From assembly GCA_027621365.1 (NCBI GenBank), contig JAQCBH010000011.1, forward strand, positions 19,919-83,918: a DNA stretch of 64,000 nt, read 5' to 3'. The translations under genes and the position numbers were made by a program. The first letter of the stretch is position 1. Every line of letters begins with the position of its first letter. Under the pieces are notes generated by a model. That model made no database searches. It saw only the letters and a program-made list of their open reading frames with translations, and was not told where the DNA came from. Below, piece by piece: positions 7,887 to 17,012 of the stretch. The DNA is from Bacteroidota bacterium. GTDB lineage: Bacteria > Bacteroidota > Bacteroidia > NS11-12g > UBA955.

Positions 7887-9131
7887 TCAGTTTGGAATAT
7901 ACAACAACTGACTCTGCCTTTCGGGTTGCAAGAGTTCTTGGGCTACAGCCATGATGTCTTCAGCCTGTACCGCTTTGATGCATTCGATGGCCTGCTGCAA
8001 GGTAGTGGCTGTACCGTGGCGCAATATGCCTTTTCCTAAATGAAGCATGAGGGCATTGCCGTTTTCATTGCTCATAACCATTTGGCCGATGTACTGGTTT
8101 TTGGCTTGGCTGAGTTGGCGGGCCCCCATGGGTTCGTCTTGCAAACGCTTCCACTCCTTGAACATCAACGCCAAAGACTTTTCCAAGTACTTGAGCTCGC
8201 AGGAGAAGTAGCAATGAAACAAGCCCTCTTCTTTGAATGATTGGTATCCGCTTTCTACATGGTAGGTGTAGCCGTGTTTTTCGCGAATGGCGAGATTCAA
8301 GCGGCTGTTCATGCCTGGTCCACCCAAAAGGTTGTTTAAAAGCAACAGCGGATACCGATGGGGGTGGGTTTCGCCATAGGCCGGGCTTCCAATGATGGCA
8401 TAGGCCTGCATGAAGTCGCTTTCTTGGCGTTCCTGAAAGGGTTTGTAGTCGGTAAAGGGAAGAACGGATTTGGGCTGGAACTTGCCTTTTCTCACTTCAT
8501 AGCGCTTCAAGTACTTGTCAAGTGCTTGCAAGACTCGTGCTTCGCTCACATTGCCCACCACCGAAAACACCATGTTCTCGATGTGGTAATGCTGGCCTAC
8601 GAAATCTTTCAAATCTTGGCTGCTGATGCGCTCCACGCTTTCGCGTGTTCCCAAAATGTTATGGGCCAAGGGGTGATTCCCGAATACCTTTTCTTGAAAT
8701 TCATCGTAGATGTTCTCTTCCGGGCTGTCCAGGTACATGTTGATCTCATCGGTGATGACTTTTTTCTCTTTGATGAGTTCATTCTCGGGCAAACTGGAAT
8801 TGAATACGATGTCACTGAGTACATCGACCGCTTTTTGCAGGTGCCGGCTCTCGGTAGAGGCGTACACGGCCGTCATGTCTTTGGTGGTGTAAGCGTTGAG
8901 TTCTCCGCCTACGACTTCTAAGCTGCTGATGACGTGAAAGGCTTTTCTTCGGTTGGTGCCCTTGAACATCATATGTTCCAAGGCATGAGCCAATCCAGGG
9001 TGCTCTCCGTCATGGCAACTGCCCGTGTCTATCATGAATCCAGCATGGACCAAACGGCTGCCGGGAATTCGCAAATGAACCACGCGCAGGCCTGACTCGT
9101 GCTGAAGAATACTGTACCTACGATCGGGCAT
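7887..9131 (-). CDS. M16 family zinc peptidase
   Basis: A 414-residue M16 (pitrilysin/mitochondrial processing peptidase-like) protein. The inverted zinc motif HxxEH is HALEH within GLAHALEHMMFKGT, with the distal glutamate in the KKVITDEINMYLDSPEENI region. The C-terminal half has the R-Y pair type segment (NSRLNLAIREKHGYTYHV). Length fits a single-unit enzyme acting as a homodimer. No signal peptide is visible, so it may degrade peptides in the cytoplasm. The promoter TAAATTTG lies 4 nt before the ATG, back to back with that of nrnA. Confidence 0.92.
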   Translation of the reverse strand: MPDRRYSILQHESGLRVVHLRIPGSRLVHAGFMIDTGSCHDGEHPGLAHALEHMMFKGTNRRKAFHVISSLEVVGGELNAYTTKDMTAVYASTESRHLQKAVDVLSDIVFNSSLPENELIKEKKVITDEINMYLDSPEENIYDEFQEKVFGNHPLAHNILGTRESVERISSQDLKDFVGQHYHIENMVFSVVGNVSEARVLQALDKYLKRYEVRKGKFQPKSVLPFTDYKPFQERQESDFMQAYAIIGSPAYGETHPHRYPLLLLNNLLGGPGMNSRLNLAIREKHGYTYHVESGYQSFKEEGLFHCYFSCELKYLEKSLALMFKEWKRLQDEPMGARQLSQAKNQYIGQMVMSNENGNALMLHLGKGILRHGTATTLQQAIECIKAVQAEDIMAVAQELLQPERQSQLLYIPN

Positions 9132-9135
9132 GGCG

Positions 9136-9165
9136 CAAATTTACCTTGCCTAGGCCGTATTTTTG
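9136..9165. promoter_or_regulatory. Divergent promoter pair for M16 peptidase and nrnA
   Basis: Two exact TAnnTTTG elements sit in a 39-bp gap. TAAATTTG on the minus strand (9136-9143) ends 4 nt before the M16 ATG, and TATTTTTG on the plus strand (9158-9165) ends 5 nt before the nrnA ATG. Both transcripts should be leaderless or nearly so. Confidence 0.65.
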
Positions 9166-9170
9166 TGCGA

Positions 9171-10184
9171 ATGGCCATTGATACAACTCAAGAACTCATC
9201 AAAAAGATTCAATCGGGAGCGTATTCCCGTTTGGTGATCACTACGCATCACAAACCCGATGGCGACGCCATGGGTTCCAGCTTGGGCTTGATGGGTGTTT
9301 TGAAGGCCTATTGCGAAGAGGTACAAGTCATCGCTCCTACCGATTATGCCGATAGCTACCATTGGATACCTGGAAACGATAGCGTTTGGGTTTATGAGGG
9401 TCGTGAAGCGGAATGTGACAGCTATGTGGCAAGTTGTGATGCAGTATTTTGCCTGGATTTTAATCGCTTATCCCGCATCAATCAGTTGGGTGAAGTAGTA
9501 GGTCAATTGAATTGTGATAAAATTATGATAGATCATCATTTAGATCCTGAATTGTTTTATACCTACGCCTTCTGGGATACCCGTGCTTCTAGTACCTGTG
9601 AGCTGATTTCTGACTTTGCTAAGAAGTTAGATGGCTATGACATGAATTTGGATACAGCTACTTGCTTGTATACGGGCATGATGACCGATACCGGCCATTT
9701 TCAGTACGCCAATACGACGCCTCATACCTTGAAAACGGCCGCTGAATTGTTGGCCAAGGGCGTGGATCAAGTCGCCATTCGGGAACGCATTTTTGATGCT
9801 TTTAGTCCCGATCGTTCCCGCTTGTTTGGGTATTGCTTGCACGAGAAAATGGAACTACTGGCCGGTGGTGAAGTGGCCTTGATCTACCTCAGTGCTGAAG
9901 AATTGTTGCGCTTTAACGTACAAACCGGTGACACCGAGGGTTTGGTCAATTTTGGATTGAATATCAAGGGTGTTCGCATGAGTGCTTTGATTATTGACCG
10001 CACCGAGCGTGTCAAAATGAGCTTTCGTTCCAAAGGAGACATTGCCGTTAATGAATATTCGGCGCAGTGGTTTTCTGGCGGAGGGCATAAAAACGCGGCC
10101 GGTGGCCAAAGCGAAGACAGCTTAGAGAATACGGTGGCTCTGTTCAAACGCACCGTGAAAGAATTTCAACAAACATGGAAATGA
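9171..10184 (+). CDS. nrnA: Bifunctional oligoribonuclease/PAP phosphatase, DHH family
   Basis: Degrades 2-5 nt RNA fragments and dephosphorylates 3'-phosphoadenosine 5'-phosphate (PAP). The DHH domain shows THHKPDGDAMGSS, CLDFNR, the DHH signature in MIDHHLDPE, and MMTDTGHF. The DHHA1 domain ends in FSGGGHKNAAGG, the substrate-binding motif. At 337 residues it has the normal length. ATG 9171 is chosen over an upstream in-frame start at 9099 because the latter lies inside the divergent gene and the -7 element precedes 9171. It overlaps the next gene by ATGA. Confidence 0.94.
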   Translation: MAIDTTQELIKKIQSGAYSRLVITTHHKPDGDAMGSSLGLMGVLKAYCEEVQVIAPTDYADSYHWIPGNDSVWVYEGREAECDSYVASCDAVFCLDFNRLSRINQLGEVVGQLNCDKIMIDHHLDPELFYTYAFWDTRASSTCELISDFAKKLDGYDMNLDTATCLYTGMMTDTGHFQYANTTPHTLKTAAELLAKGVDQVAIRERIFDAFSPDRSRLFGYCLHEKMELLAGGEVALIYLSAEELLRFNVQTGDTEGLVNFGLNIKGVRMSALIIDRTERVKMSFRSKGDIAVNEYSAQWFSGGGHKNAAGGQSEDSLENTVALFKRTVKEFQQTWK

Positions 10185-11071
10185 AAATGCGTCTAATAGG
10201 AGCCTTAGCCTTACTGCTGAGCCTAGCCTCATGCAACAAATACAGCCGAACCGAAACCGGTTTGGAATACCGCTTTTTGAAAGGCAGGGAACTGAAAGAG
10301 CAATACGGTCCTGGACATTATTGCTTGCTGAATTACATGCTCATTGGCCCTGAACAAGACACCCTTCAAAATACGTTTTCATCTGATACCCTAGCCGAGT
10401 TTCCCTATCCGGTAGAGGGCGGAAATGAGCTGTTGGAGGCTTTGCAAATTTCTTCTCCTGGCAGCATCATCGAAGTTCGAGTAAAGACCGATTCACTCAA
10501 GGCCAAAATCATGGGCAATCCCCGAATCATGGCTTTGCCTGACGATGATTATGCTTATTTCGTGGTAGCGGTTGATCAGGTGCTTAGTCCTGGAGATTAC
10601 GAGGCTTACCGAAATCAGAAGTTCTTTGCGCGATTGATGGCCGAAAACGCCCTAATTGATCAGTATTGCGATGAGCATAGCCAAGAAGGTGTTTTTGCCT
10701 TAGACAGTTTTCAACACATTCGCTTCCGGATTTTCGATGCCAACAAGAAGCCGGTTTCAGACCCTGCTCGATTCATGAATGCGCCAATTCAGAAAGCTTC
10801 AGGTCAGGTGTCCTTTCATGCTGAGGTGCGCACATTGGAGGGTCAATTGATCATTTCTTCAGCCATGGAAGGGCGTCGTTATAAATCCATCTGGGGTGAA
10901 CATTTTTACGATTTGCCCGCCTTAAATGAATGGCCGTTTTACTTGAAGGAGGGCGAGAAGATGGAAATTGTACTCACCTCTGAATGGGGTTATGGTGCTG
11001 CTGGTCGCATGGGAGTTCCTTCCTATGCTCCTCTTTACCTGATTCTCAGTGATGTTCGCTCAGAACAATAG
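10181..11071 (+). CDS. FKBP-type peptidyl-prolyl isomerase lipoprotein, GldI-like
   Basis: A 296-residue lipoprotein (lipobox LASC, Cys about residue 18). The C-terminal part ends with the FKBP signature EWGYGAAGRMGVPSYAPLYLIL, and the N-terminal half (about 30-140) looks like a second, weaker FKBP fold with GNELLEALQI and GSIIEV segments. It is thus a two-domain envelope foldase candidate. In Flavobacteria an nrnA-like gene is, as I recall, often beside the gliding lipoprotein gldI, which is of this type; that name is an inference. The ATG at 10181 overlaps the nrnA stop as ATGA; ATG 10175 is also possible. Confidence 0.8.
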   Translation: MKMRLIGALALLLSLASCNKYSRTETGLEYRFLKGRELKEQYGPGHYCLLNYMLIGPEQDTLQNTFSSDTLAEFPYPVEGGNELLEALQISSPGSIIEVRVKTDSLKAKIMGNPRIMALPDDDYAYFVVAVDQVLSPGDYEAYRNQKFFARLMAENALIDQYCDEHSQEGVFALDSFQHIRFRIFDANKKPVSDPARFMNAPIQKASGQVSFHAEVRTLEGQLIISSAMEGRRYKSIWGEHFYDLPALNEWPFYLKEGEKMEIVLTSEWGYGAAGRMGVPSYAPLYLILSDVRSEQ

Positions 11072-11107
11072 GCTGCTTTGAGCTTGCTATGCTAATTTTA
11101 CAGACTT

Positions 11108-12166
11108 ATGGCTGAGTATACTCACACTTTGTTGATCACGGGAGGCGCGGGCTTCATTGGCTCTCATGTGGTTCGCCGTATGGTCAATCATTATTCGGAG
11201 TATCGAATTGTGAACCTCGATGCTTTGACCTACGCCGGCAATTTGGAGAATCTGCGCGATTTGGAGTCGGCTCCTAATTACTCGTTTGTGAAGGCCGATA
11301 TCACCGATGCCGCTGCCATGGAGGAATTGTTCGCCCGCGAGAAATTTGATGGAGTGATTCACTTGGCTGCTGAAAGCCATGTAGACCGAAGCATTAGCAA
11401 CCCCATTGATTTTGTGATGACCAATGTGGTGGGAACCGTGGTGCTGTTGAATGCCTTTAAGGCACATGGCAATATGAAAACGGGCCGTTTTTACCATGTT
11501 TCAACCGATGAGGTATACGGAACCTTGGGTGACGAGGGCAAGTTCACGGAGTCTACGCCTTACGATCCGAACAGCCCCTACAGTGCTTCAAAAGCTTCAA
11601 GCGATCACTTTGTGCGCGCCTACCACGAGACCTTCAAGGTACCCGTGGTCATCTCGAACTGCTCCAACAACTACGGTTCTCATCAGTTTCCTGAGAAGCT
11701 GATTCCTCTGATGATTCGCAACATCCAACAGAGCAAACCCCTGCCAGTTTACGGCAAGGGAGATAACATTCGCGATTGGTTGTGGGTGGAAGATCATGCT
11801 TCGGCAATTGATGCGATTTACCACGGTGGTCGCTTGGGTGAGACCTACAACATAGGCGGAAACAACGAGTGGAAGAACCTAGATTTGGTGCACAAATTGT
11901 GCGAGATTATGGACCGAAAGTTGGGCCGCAAATCTGGCGAGTCAGCCGAGCAAATCACCTTCGTCACCGATCGCGCGGGTCACGATTTCCGCTATGCGAT
12001 TGATGCCTCGAAGTTGGAAAACGATTTGGGCTGGAGCCCCTCGGTCGCCTTCGACCAGGGCTTTGAAAAAACCATCGATTGGTACTTGGAAAACCAGACT
12101 TGGTTGGAGAATGTGACCAGCGGCAACTACCAAGAATACTACGCGTCCATGTACGCAAACCGTTAA
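11108..12166 (+). CDS. rmlB: dTDP-glucose 4,6-dehydratase
   Basis: Second step of dTDP-rhamnose synthesis, converting dTDP-glucose to dTDP-4-keto-6-deoxyglucose with bound NAD. The 352-residue SDR protein shows the NAD motif GGAGFIGSH, LDALTYAGN, HLAAESHVDRSI, STDEVYG with the catalytic Asp-Glu, the YSASKA motif (Tyr-x3-Lys), and NNYGSHQFPEKLIP. The other rml genes are not in the window, so it may feed surface polysaccharide made elsewhere. A near-consensus TAATTTTA ends 7 nt before the ATG. Confidence 0.95.
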   Translation: MAEYTHTLLITGGAGFIGSHVVRRMVNHYSEYRIVNLDALTYAGNLENLRDLESAPNYSFVKADITDAAAMEELFAREKFDGVIHLAAESHVDRSISNPIDFVMTNVVGTVVLLNAFKAHGNMKTGRFYHVSTDEVYGTLGDEGKFTESTPYDPNSPYSASKASSDHFVRAYHETFKVPVVISNCSNNYGSHQFPEKLIPLMIRNIQQSKPLPVYGKGDNIRDWLWVEDHASAIDAIYHGGRLGETYNIGGNNEWKNLDLVHKLCEIMDRKLGRKSGESAEQITFVTDRAGHDFRYAIDASKLENDLGWSPSVAFDQGFEKTIDWYLENQTWLENVTSGNYQEYYASMYANR

Positions 12167-12177
12167 TTCAAATAACT

Positions 12178-13650
12178 GTGTCCAACTTTCAATTATTCAA
12201 TACGCTATCTCGTAAATTAGAAGACTTTCAACCGCTGGTCAAAGACCGAGTGGGAATGTATGTCTGCGGCCCAACAGTGTACGGTCCTCCCCATTTGGGC
12301 CACGTCAGAGGCCCTGTGGTTTTTGACGTGTTGCGACGCTTCATGGAAGTCAAAGGTCTTTCGGTTCGATACGTTCGAAATATCACCGATGTGGGACACT
12401 TGGTGGGCGACGGTGACGAAGGGGAAGACAAGTTGCAGAAACAAGCTCGTTTGGAACAGGTAGAACCCATGGAGGTGGCACAGGCCTATACCGATGCCTA
12501 CAATTCGGTGATGGATCGCTTGAATGTCAAGCGCCCTAGCATTGAACCCAAGGCTTCGGGTCACATCATTGAGCAAATCGAGATGATCCAGAGCATCATG
12601 AGCAAAGGATTGGCTTACGAGGTCAATGGGTCGGTGTATTTCGATGTAGCGGCTTATTCCAAAGACCACAAATACGGGGAACTCAGCGGTCGCGTTTTGG
12701 ATGACTTGATAGCCGGAGCAGGGGAACAAGCCCGCAGCTTGGAAGGCCAAGATGAAAAACGCAGCGCCAACGATTTTGCCTTGTGGAAGAAGGCCAGTCC
12801 TGAGCACATCATGCAATGGAGCAGCCCCTGGGGCAAAGGCTATCCCGGTTGGCATATAGAGTGTTCGGCCATGAGCGCCAAATACTTGGGAGAAGAGTTT
12901 GACATTCACGGCGGAGGAATGGATTTGCTGTTCCCCCACCATGAAGGAGAAATCGCGCAAAGCTGTGCGGCACATGGTACGCATCCGGCGAGATTCTGGG
13001 TGCACCACAATATGATCACCATCAATGGTCAGAAAATGGCCAAGAGTTTGGGAAATGGCATTCAAGCCGAAGCCTTGTTCAGCGGGGATCACCCTTTGTT
13101 GAACCAGGCCTATTCGCCCATGACCCTGCGCTTTTTTGTGCTTCAGGCACACTACCGCGGCACCTTGGATTTTAGCAACGATGCCTTGTTGGCCGCTCAA
13201 AAGGGATTGCAGCGATTGCAAGCCGCATGGAAAACGTTCAAAGGATTAAAGGTATCTGCTACGGCCACATTGAGCTTTGATGATTTGCATGCCGACTGTG
13301 AGGCAGCCATGAACAACGATTTGGCGACAGCCCAAGTTATTGCTTCTTTGTTCGAGTGGGCCCGCCGAATCAATCTGGTCAACGATAGCCGTGAGACCGT
13401 TGATGCGGCTGCGTTGGAGAAGGCGATGGGCTTGTTCCAAACCTATTACTTCGATGTCTTGGGTCTGGAACTAGAGGCTTCTGCTGATGATAGCGCACTC
13501 GACTCTGCCATGCAGGTTTTGCTGGAGTTGCGTGCCCAGGCGAAAGCCGATAAAAATTATGCCTTGAGCGATGCCATTCGAGACAAACTGGCCGCCTCAG
13601 GTTTTCAAATCAAAGACGGCAAGGACGGCAGTTCCTGGTCGCGGTCTTAA
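12178..13650 (+). CDS. cysS: Cysteinyl-tRNA synthetase
   Basis: Charges tRNA-Cys. The 490-residue class I synthetase has the zinc Cys and HIGH-like motif in YVCGPTVYGPPHLGHVRG, the KMSKS-like loop KMAKSLGN, zinc ligands in HIECSAMS and FPHHEGEIAQ, and a C-terminal anticodon-binding bundle. The GTG at 12178 gives the family N-terminus SNFQLFNTLSRK; upstream in-frame starts run back into rmlB. It lies 11 nt after rmlB and 3 nt before rsmE. Confidence 0.97.
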   Translation: MSNFQLFNTLSRKLEDFQPLVKDRVGMYVCGPTVYGPPHLGHVRGPVVFDVLRRFMEVKGLSVRYVRNITDVGHLVGDGDEGEDKLQKQARLEQVEPMEVAQAYTDAYNSVMDRLNVKRPSIEPKASGHIIEQIEMIQSIMSKGLAYEVNGSVYFDVAAYSKDHKYGELSGRVLDDLIAGAGEQARSLEGQDEKRSANDFALWKKASPEHIMQWSSPWGKGYPGWHIECSAMSAKYLGEEFDIHGGGMDLLFPHHEGEIAQSCAAHGTHPARFWVHHNMITINGQKMAKSLGNGIQAEALFSGDHPLLNQAYSPMTLRFFVLQAHYRGTLDFSNDALLAAQKGLQRLQAAWKTFKGLKVSATATLSFDDLHADCEAAMNNDLATAQVIASLFEWARRINLVNDSRETVDAAALEKAMGLFQTYYFDVLGLELEASADDSALDSAMQVLLELRAQAKADKNYALSDAIRDKLAASGFQIKDGKDGSSWSRS

Positions 13651-13653
13651 GTC

Positions 13654-14343
13654 ATGCCGGGTCATTTCACCTTTTATACCCATCAACAAGAAGGAGGAAT
13701 TCTTCTCTTGGACGAAACCGAATCCAAGCACTTGGGCCAGGTTTTGCGCTACCAAGTGGGCGATGAAATTGAGGTGAGCAATGGCAGAGGAATCCTGTTC
13801 CAAGCCCGATTGACCGAGCTTGGAAAAAAGGGTGCCAGGGCTGAAATATTATCCGAAACAGCCGTTGATGCGCCGAGCCCCTTTGTTTTGGCCACGGGCA
13901 TTCTCAAGTCGTCAGACAAAATGGAATGGGTGGTCGAAAAAGCCACTGAATTGGGAGTTCCTGAATTGGTGTTCTTGCAGTCAGAGCGATGCGAACGCAG
14001 CAAATTGAATGAAGATCGTCTGCAAAAAGCAGCCTTGTCGGCCTTGAAGCAGAGCCATAGTGCTTGGATGCCCGTTATTCGTGTAGCCAAATTCCAAGAT
14101 TTTGTAGCTGAACCCTTTGAGGGTATGTCCTACATTGCCCATTGCCCCGACGAGCTTCGTTCTCCCGATCGATTGGACTTCAGTCGATCTCGAATTGCCA
14201 TAGGTCCGGAAGGTGATTTTTCTGACCGCGAAGTGGAACTAGCACGGGCTTCAGGGTTCACCGCCCTTTCCATGGGTGCGCGAGTGCTGAGAAGCGAAAC
14301 AGCCGCCCTTTATGCTGCGGTTTGCTACGCCCGTGGGTTGTAA
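13654..14343 (+). CDS. rsmE: 16S rRNA (uracil-1498-N3)-methyltransferase
   Basis: Methylates U1498 of 16S rRNA at the decoding centre, using SAM. The 229-residue SPOUT protein has an N-terminal PUA-like part (HLGQVLRYQVGDEI) and the knotted C-terminal motifs KMEWVVEKATELGV, IAIGPEGDFSDREV, and ALSMGARVLRSETAALYA, which form the SAM site. It lies 3 nt after cysS. Its stop codon overlaps a promoter-like TAACTTTA for purD. Confidence 0.95.
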   Translation: MPGHFTFYTHQQEGGILLLDETESKHLGQVLRYQVGDEIEVSNGRGILFQARLTELGKKGARAEILSETAVDAPSPFVLATGILKSSDKMEWVVEKATELGVPELVFLQSERCERSKLNEDRLQKAALSALKQSHSAWMPVIRVAKFQDFVAEPFEGMSYIAHCPDELRSPDRLDFSRSRIAIGPEGDFSDREVELARASGFTALSMGARVLRSETAALYAAVCYARGL

Positions 14344-14352
14344 CTTTACAGC

Positions 14353-15639
14353 GTGAATATTCTCTTGTTGGGATCGGGTGGTCGCGAACATGCGTTTGCC
14401 TTGGCCATCTCTCAAAGCCCCAATTGCAGCCATTTGTACATTGCCCCTGGTAACGCAGGGACAGCCCAATGCGGCACCAATGTTAGCTTGAACCTGAGTG
14501 ATTTTCAGGCGGTGGGTCAGTTTTGCATGCAGCACAACATCGAGCTAGTGGTTCCGGGTAACGAAGACCCCTTGGTTGCCGGTATTACCGATGCCCTGGA
14601 AGCGTTTGCCGCTGAAAAAGGCATTCGATTGGCTGTCGCTGGCCCCGATCAATGGGCTTCCCAGCTGGAAGGAAGCAAGCAATTTGCCAAAGAATTCATG
14701 ATGAAGTATGGCGTTCCAACGGCAGCCTACCGCAATTTCAATGCAGAGAATGTCGATGAATCAGGCGCATTTTTGGAAAGCCTGACTCCTCCTTACGTGT
14801 TGAAAGCCGATGGCTTGGCAGCGGGTAAGGGTGTGATCATTAACTCTGATCTGGACGAAGCTAAGGAAACCTTGCGTGATATGATTTTGGGAGCGCGTTT
14901 TGGAGCCGCTAGCGCCAATGTGGTGGTCGAGGAATTCTTGCAAGGCATTGAGATTTCTGTCTTTGTGGTCAGCGATGGCATCGACTGGCACATTTTAGGA
15001 TCGGCCAAAGATTACAAGCGTATTGGAGAAGGCGACCAGGGTCCCAATACGGGAGGTATGGGAGCGATTTCCCCCGTTCCTTTTGCCGATGAAATTTTCA
15101 TGCACAAGGTCAAGGAACGCATTGTATTGCCCAGTTTAGAGGGTCTTCGCGCTGAGGGTCATCCGTACCGCGGATTCCTGTTCTTGGGCTTGATGAACGA
15201 CCATGGAGATCCCAAGGTCATCGAATACAACGTTCGCATGGGCGATCCGGAAACAGAAGCGATTTTTCCCCGTCTGAAAACCGATATGGTAGACTTGTTG
15301 AATGGCGTTGCTCAAGGCAATATTTCTCAGGTTCCTTTTGAGGTAGATCCTCGAACGGCGGCTACCGTGTTCTTGGTTTCTGAGGGTTACCCTGGAGCCA
15401 TAGAAAAAGGCTTTGAAATGAGCATTCCCACAGATGTGTCAGATTCTCAGCGCTTGTACCATGCGGGAACGGCCTTGAAAGAGGGGACTGTGGTGACCAA
15501 TGGAGGCCGTGTTCTGGCCGTGACGAGCTTGGCTGCCAATATTTCTGAGGCATTGAAAGCCAGTTACGAATTGGTAGATTTGGTTCAGTTTCAAGGAAAG
15601 TCTTACCGCCGAGACATCGGCCAAGATCTGCTATCATGA
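14353..15639 (+). CDS. purD: Phosphoribosylamine--glycine ligase
   Basis: Second step of purine synthesis, joining phosphoribosylamine to glycine with ATP. The 428-residue ATP-grasp enzyme shows the N-terminal LLLGSGGREHA, PPYVLKADGLAAGKGV, the NTGGMGAISP motif and NVRMGDPETE near the metal site. It starts with GTG at 14353, 9 nt after rsmE; TAACTTTA (14341-14348) ends 4 nt before, so a separate leaderless transcript is possible. It overlaps the next gene by ATGA. Confidence 0.97.
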   Translation: MNILLLGSGGREHAFALAISQSPNCSHLYIAPGNAGTAQCGTNVSLNLSDFQAVGQFCMQHNIELVVPGNEDPLVAGITDALEAFAAEKGIRLAVAGPDQWASQLEGSKQFAKEFMMKYGVPTAAYRNFNAENVDESGAFLESLTPPYVLKADGLAAGKGVIINSDLDEAKETLRDMILGARFGAASANVVVEEFLQGIEISVFVVSDGIDWHILGSAKDYKRIGEGDQGPNTGGMGAISPVPFADEIFMHKVKERIVLPSLEGLRAEGHPYRGFLFLGLMNDHGDPKVIEYNVRMGDPETEAIFPRLKTDMVDLLNGVAQGNISQVPFEVDPRTAATVFLVSEGYPGAIEKGFEMSIPTDVSDSQRLYHAGTALKEGTVVTNGGRVLAVTSLAANISEALKASYELVDLVQFQGKSYRRDIGQDLLS

Positions 15640-16244
15640 AGATACAAGAATTTGATCAGCAGCGATTTAGCAAGACATTGAAATCGCCATTTCAACGTTT
15701 GATTAGCTATTTGTTGCGCGGCCTTTTGGTGCTCTTGCCCATTGGTGCGACCATCAGCATTGTCCTGTGGATTCTTGGCGGCCTATCGGATCTTCTGCAC
15801 TTAGACGAAGTCGGGTTTTGGGAGTTTTGGCTCTACGCCGCTGTCATACTCGCAGGAATAGTTGGAGTCGGAGTTTTGACCCAAGGAGTGGTTGCCAAGC
15901 AGGTCTTGGACTTCTTTGAAGGCATCATTGAGAAAGCCCCGGGCTTGAGCTTCATCTTCGGTACAACCAAAGACATGACCGAAGCCTTCATGGGGGAGAA
16001 CAAGAAATTTGACAAACCCATTGTTGTGGAACTCGAAGGCGGTGTGCATCGCATGGGCTTTTTGACCCAGGCAGACATGTCGGTAATCAACATGCCCGAT
16101 CACTGTTCAGTCTATTTGCCATTGTCCTATGCCTTGACGGGGGAGATGCTCATTGTGCCAAAAAACAAGGTCAAACCCATTGATGTCGAGCCGAGCCATG
16201 TGACCAAGTTCGTCGTGAGCGGTGGGGTAGCGGGTTTGAACTAA
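15636..16244 (+). CDS. DUF502 family membrane protein
   Basis: A 202-residue inner-membrane protein with two strong hydrophobic segments (about 23-50 and 65-85), then a soluble C-terminal domain. Family marks are LLRGLLVLLPIGATI at the start, EKAPGLSFIFGTTKDM and VPKNKVKPIDV near the end. The function of DUF502 is not known. It overlaps purD by 4 nt (ATGA), so it is translationally coupled, but no link to purine synthesis is evident. Confidence 0.85.
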   Translation: MKIQEFDQQRFSKTLKSPFQRLISYLLRGLLVLLPIGATISIVLWILGGLSDLLHLDEVGFWEFWLYAAVILAGIVGVGVLTQGVVAKQVLDFFEGIIEKAPGLSFIFGTTKDMTEAFMGENKKFDKPIVVELEGGVHRMGFLTQADMSVINMPDHCSVYLPLSYALTGEMLIVPKNKVKPIDVEPSHVTKFVVSGGVAGLN

Positions 16245-16252
16245 ACTCCGAT

Positions 16253-16277
16253 TGGGGATAAAATATGCACATCCCCA
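16253..16277. repeat. Inverted repeat between DUF502 gene and exbB
   Basis: TGGGGAT (16253-16259) and ATCCCCA (16271-16277) form a 7-bp perfect inverted repeat around an 11-nt A/T-rich centre, 8 nt after the DUF502 stop and 37 nt before exbB. There is no T tract after it, so it is not a clear terminator; an operator or RNA hairpin is possible. Confidence 0.45.
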
Positions 16278-16313
16278 TACGCAGGACTGCCCTACATCCG
16301 TTTTCTTTGAAGT

Positions 16314-17003
16314 ATGTCTTTATTGATTCAACTCCTGCAAGCCGGCGCTGACACTTCAGCTGCTGCAGGTGCCACTGAACACGTGTCAGCTCCCATCGTA
16401 GAAATCATGGCCAAAGGCGGTATGGTAATGGCTTTGCTCGCCTTGAGTTTGCTGATTGCCATTTACTTCATCGTTGAGCGCTTTTTGTATTTGAAAAGCC
16501 GCGCAGCCATTGACTTCAACTTGATCAGCGTGGTCAAAGACAATTTAAAAGAGAACCGCCCCGATGCCGCTTTGGCCTATTGCGAGCGCACCCATACCGC
16601 TCAAGCTCAGGTCATTGGAACCGGTTTGCGTTTCTTGGGTTCCAACATGCGCGAAATCGAAAGCGCGATGGAGACCAAAGCCAACGTGGAGCTGAGCGCC
16701 ATGGAAGGCAATTTGCACTATTTGAGTTTGATCAGCCGCATTGCCCCCATGTTGGGTTTTGTGGGAACGATTTGGGGTGTCATCAATATCTTCTACAGCA
16801 TTTCGACCACGGGTGATTTGAGCATTGGTGCCATCTCCGGCGGATTGTACACCAAAATGGTAGCCTCTTTTGCGGGCTTGTTGGTGGGTATGATTGCCTT
16901 CTTTGGTTACCAGATGTTCATGCGTCGCATTGACAAATTTGCCGAGCGTTTGCAAGAGCAAAGCTTGAGCTTGCTGGAAATGTTGACCAAGTCCAACCTC
17001 TAA
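16314..17003 (+). CDS. exbB: ExbB/TolQ/MotA-type proton channel protein
   Basis: Forms the proton-conducting ring that powers TonB-dependent uptake (or a similar system) in the inner membrane. The 229-residue protein has an N-terminal membrane segment (about 34-55), a cytoplasmic loop with GTGLRFLGSNMREIE, and the conserved pair of C-terminal segments with RIAPMLGFVGTIWGVI and LYTKMVASFAGLLVG. The stator partner exbD follows 9 nt later. The ATG at 16314 follows a promoter-like TTTTCTTTG. Confidence 0.93.
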   Translation: MSLLIQLLQAGADTSAAAGATEHVSAPIVEIMAKGGMVMALLALSLLIAIYFIVERFLYLKSRAAIDFNLISVVKDNLKENRPDAALAYCERTHTAQAQVIGTGLRFLGSNMREIESAMETKANVELSAMEGNLHYLSLISRIAPMLGFVGTIWGVINIFYSISTTGDLSIGAISGGLYTKMVASFAGLLVGMIAFFGYQMFMRRIDKFAERLQEQSLSLLEMLTKSNL

Positions 17004-17012
17004 TCTCGGGCC

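Noticed and set aside
12217..13221. Long open frame on the minus strand across cysS (334 codons)
   Set aside because: It lies wholly opposite cysS, which has clear synthetase motifs, and its product shows no domain or signal; it is a shadow of codon bias.
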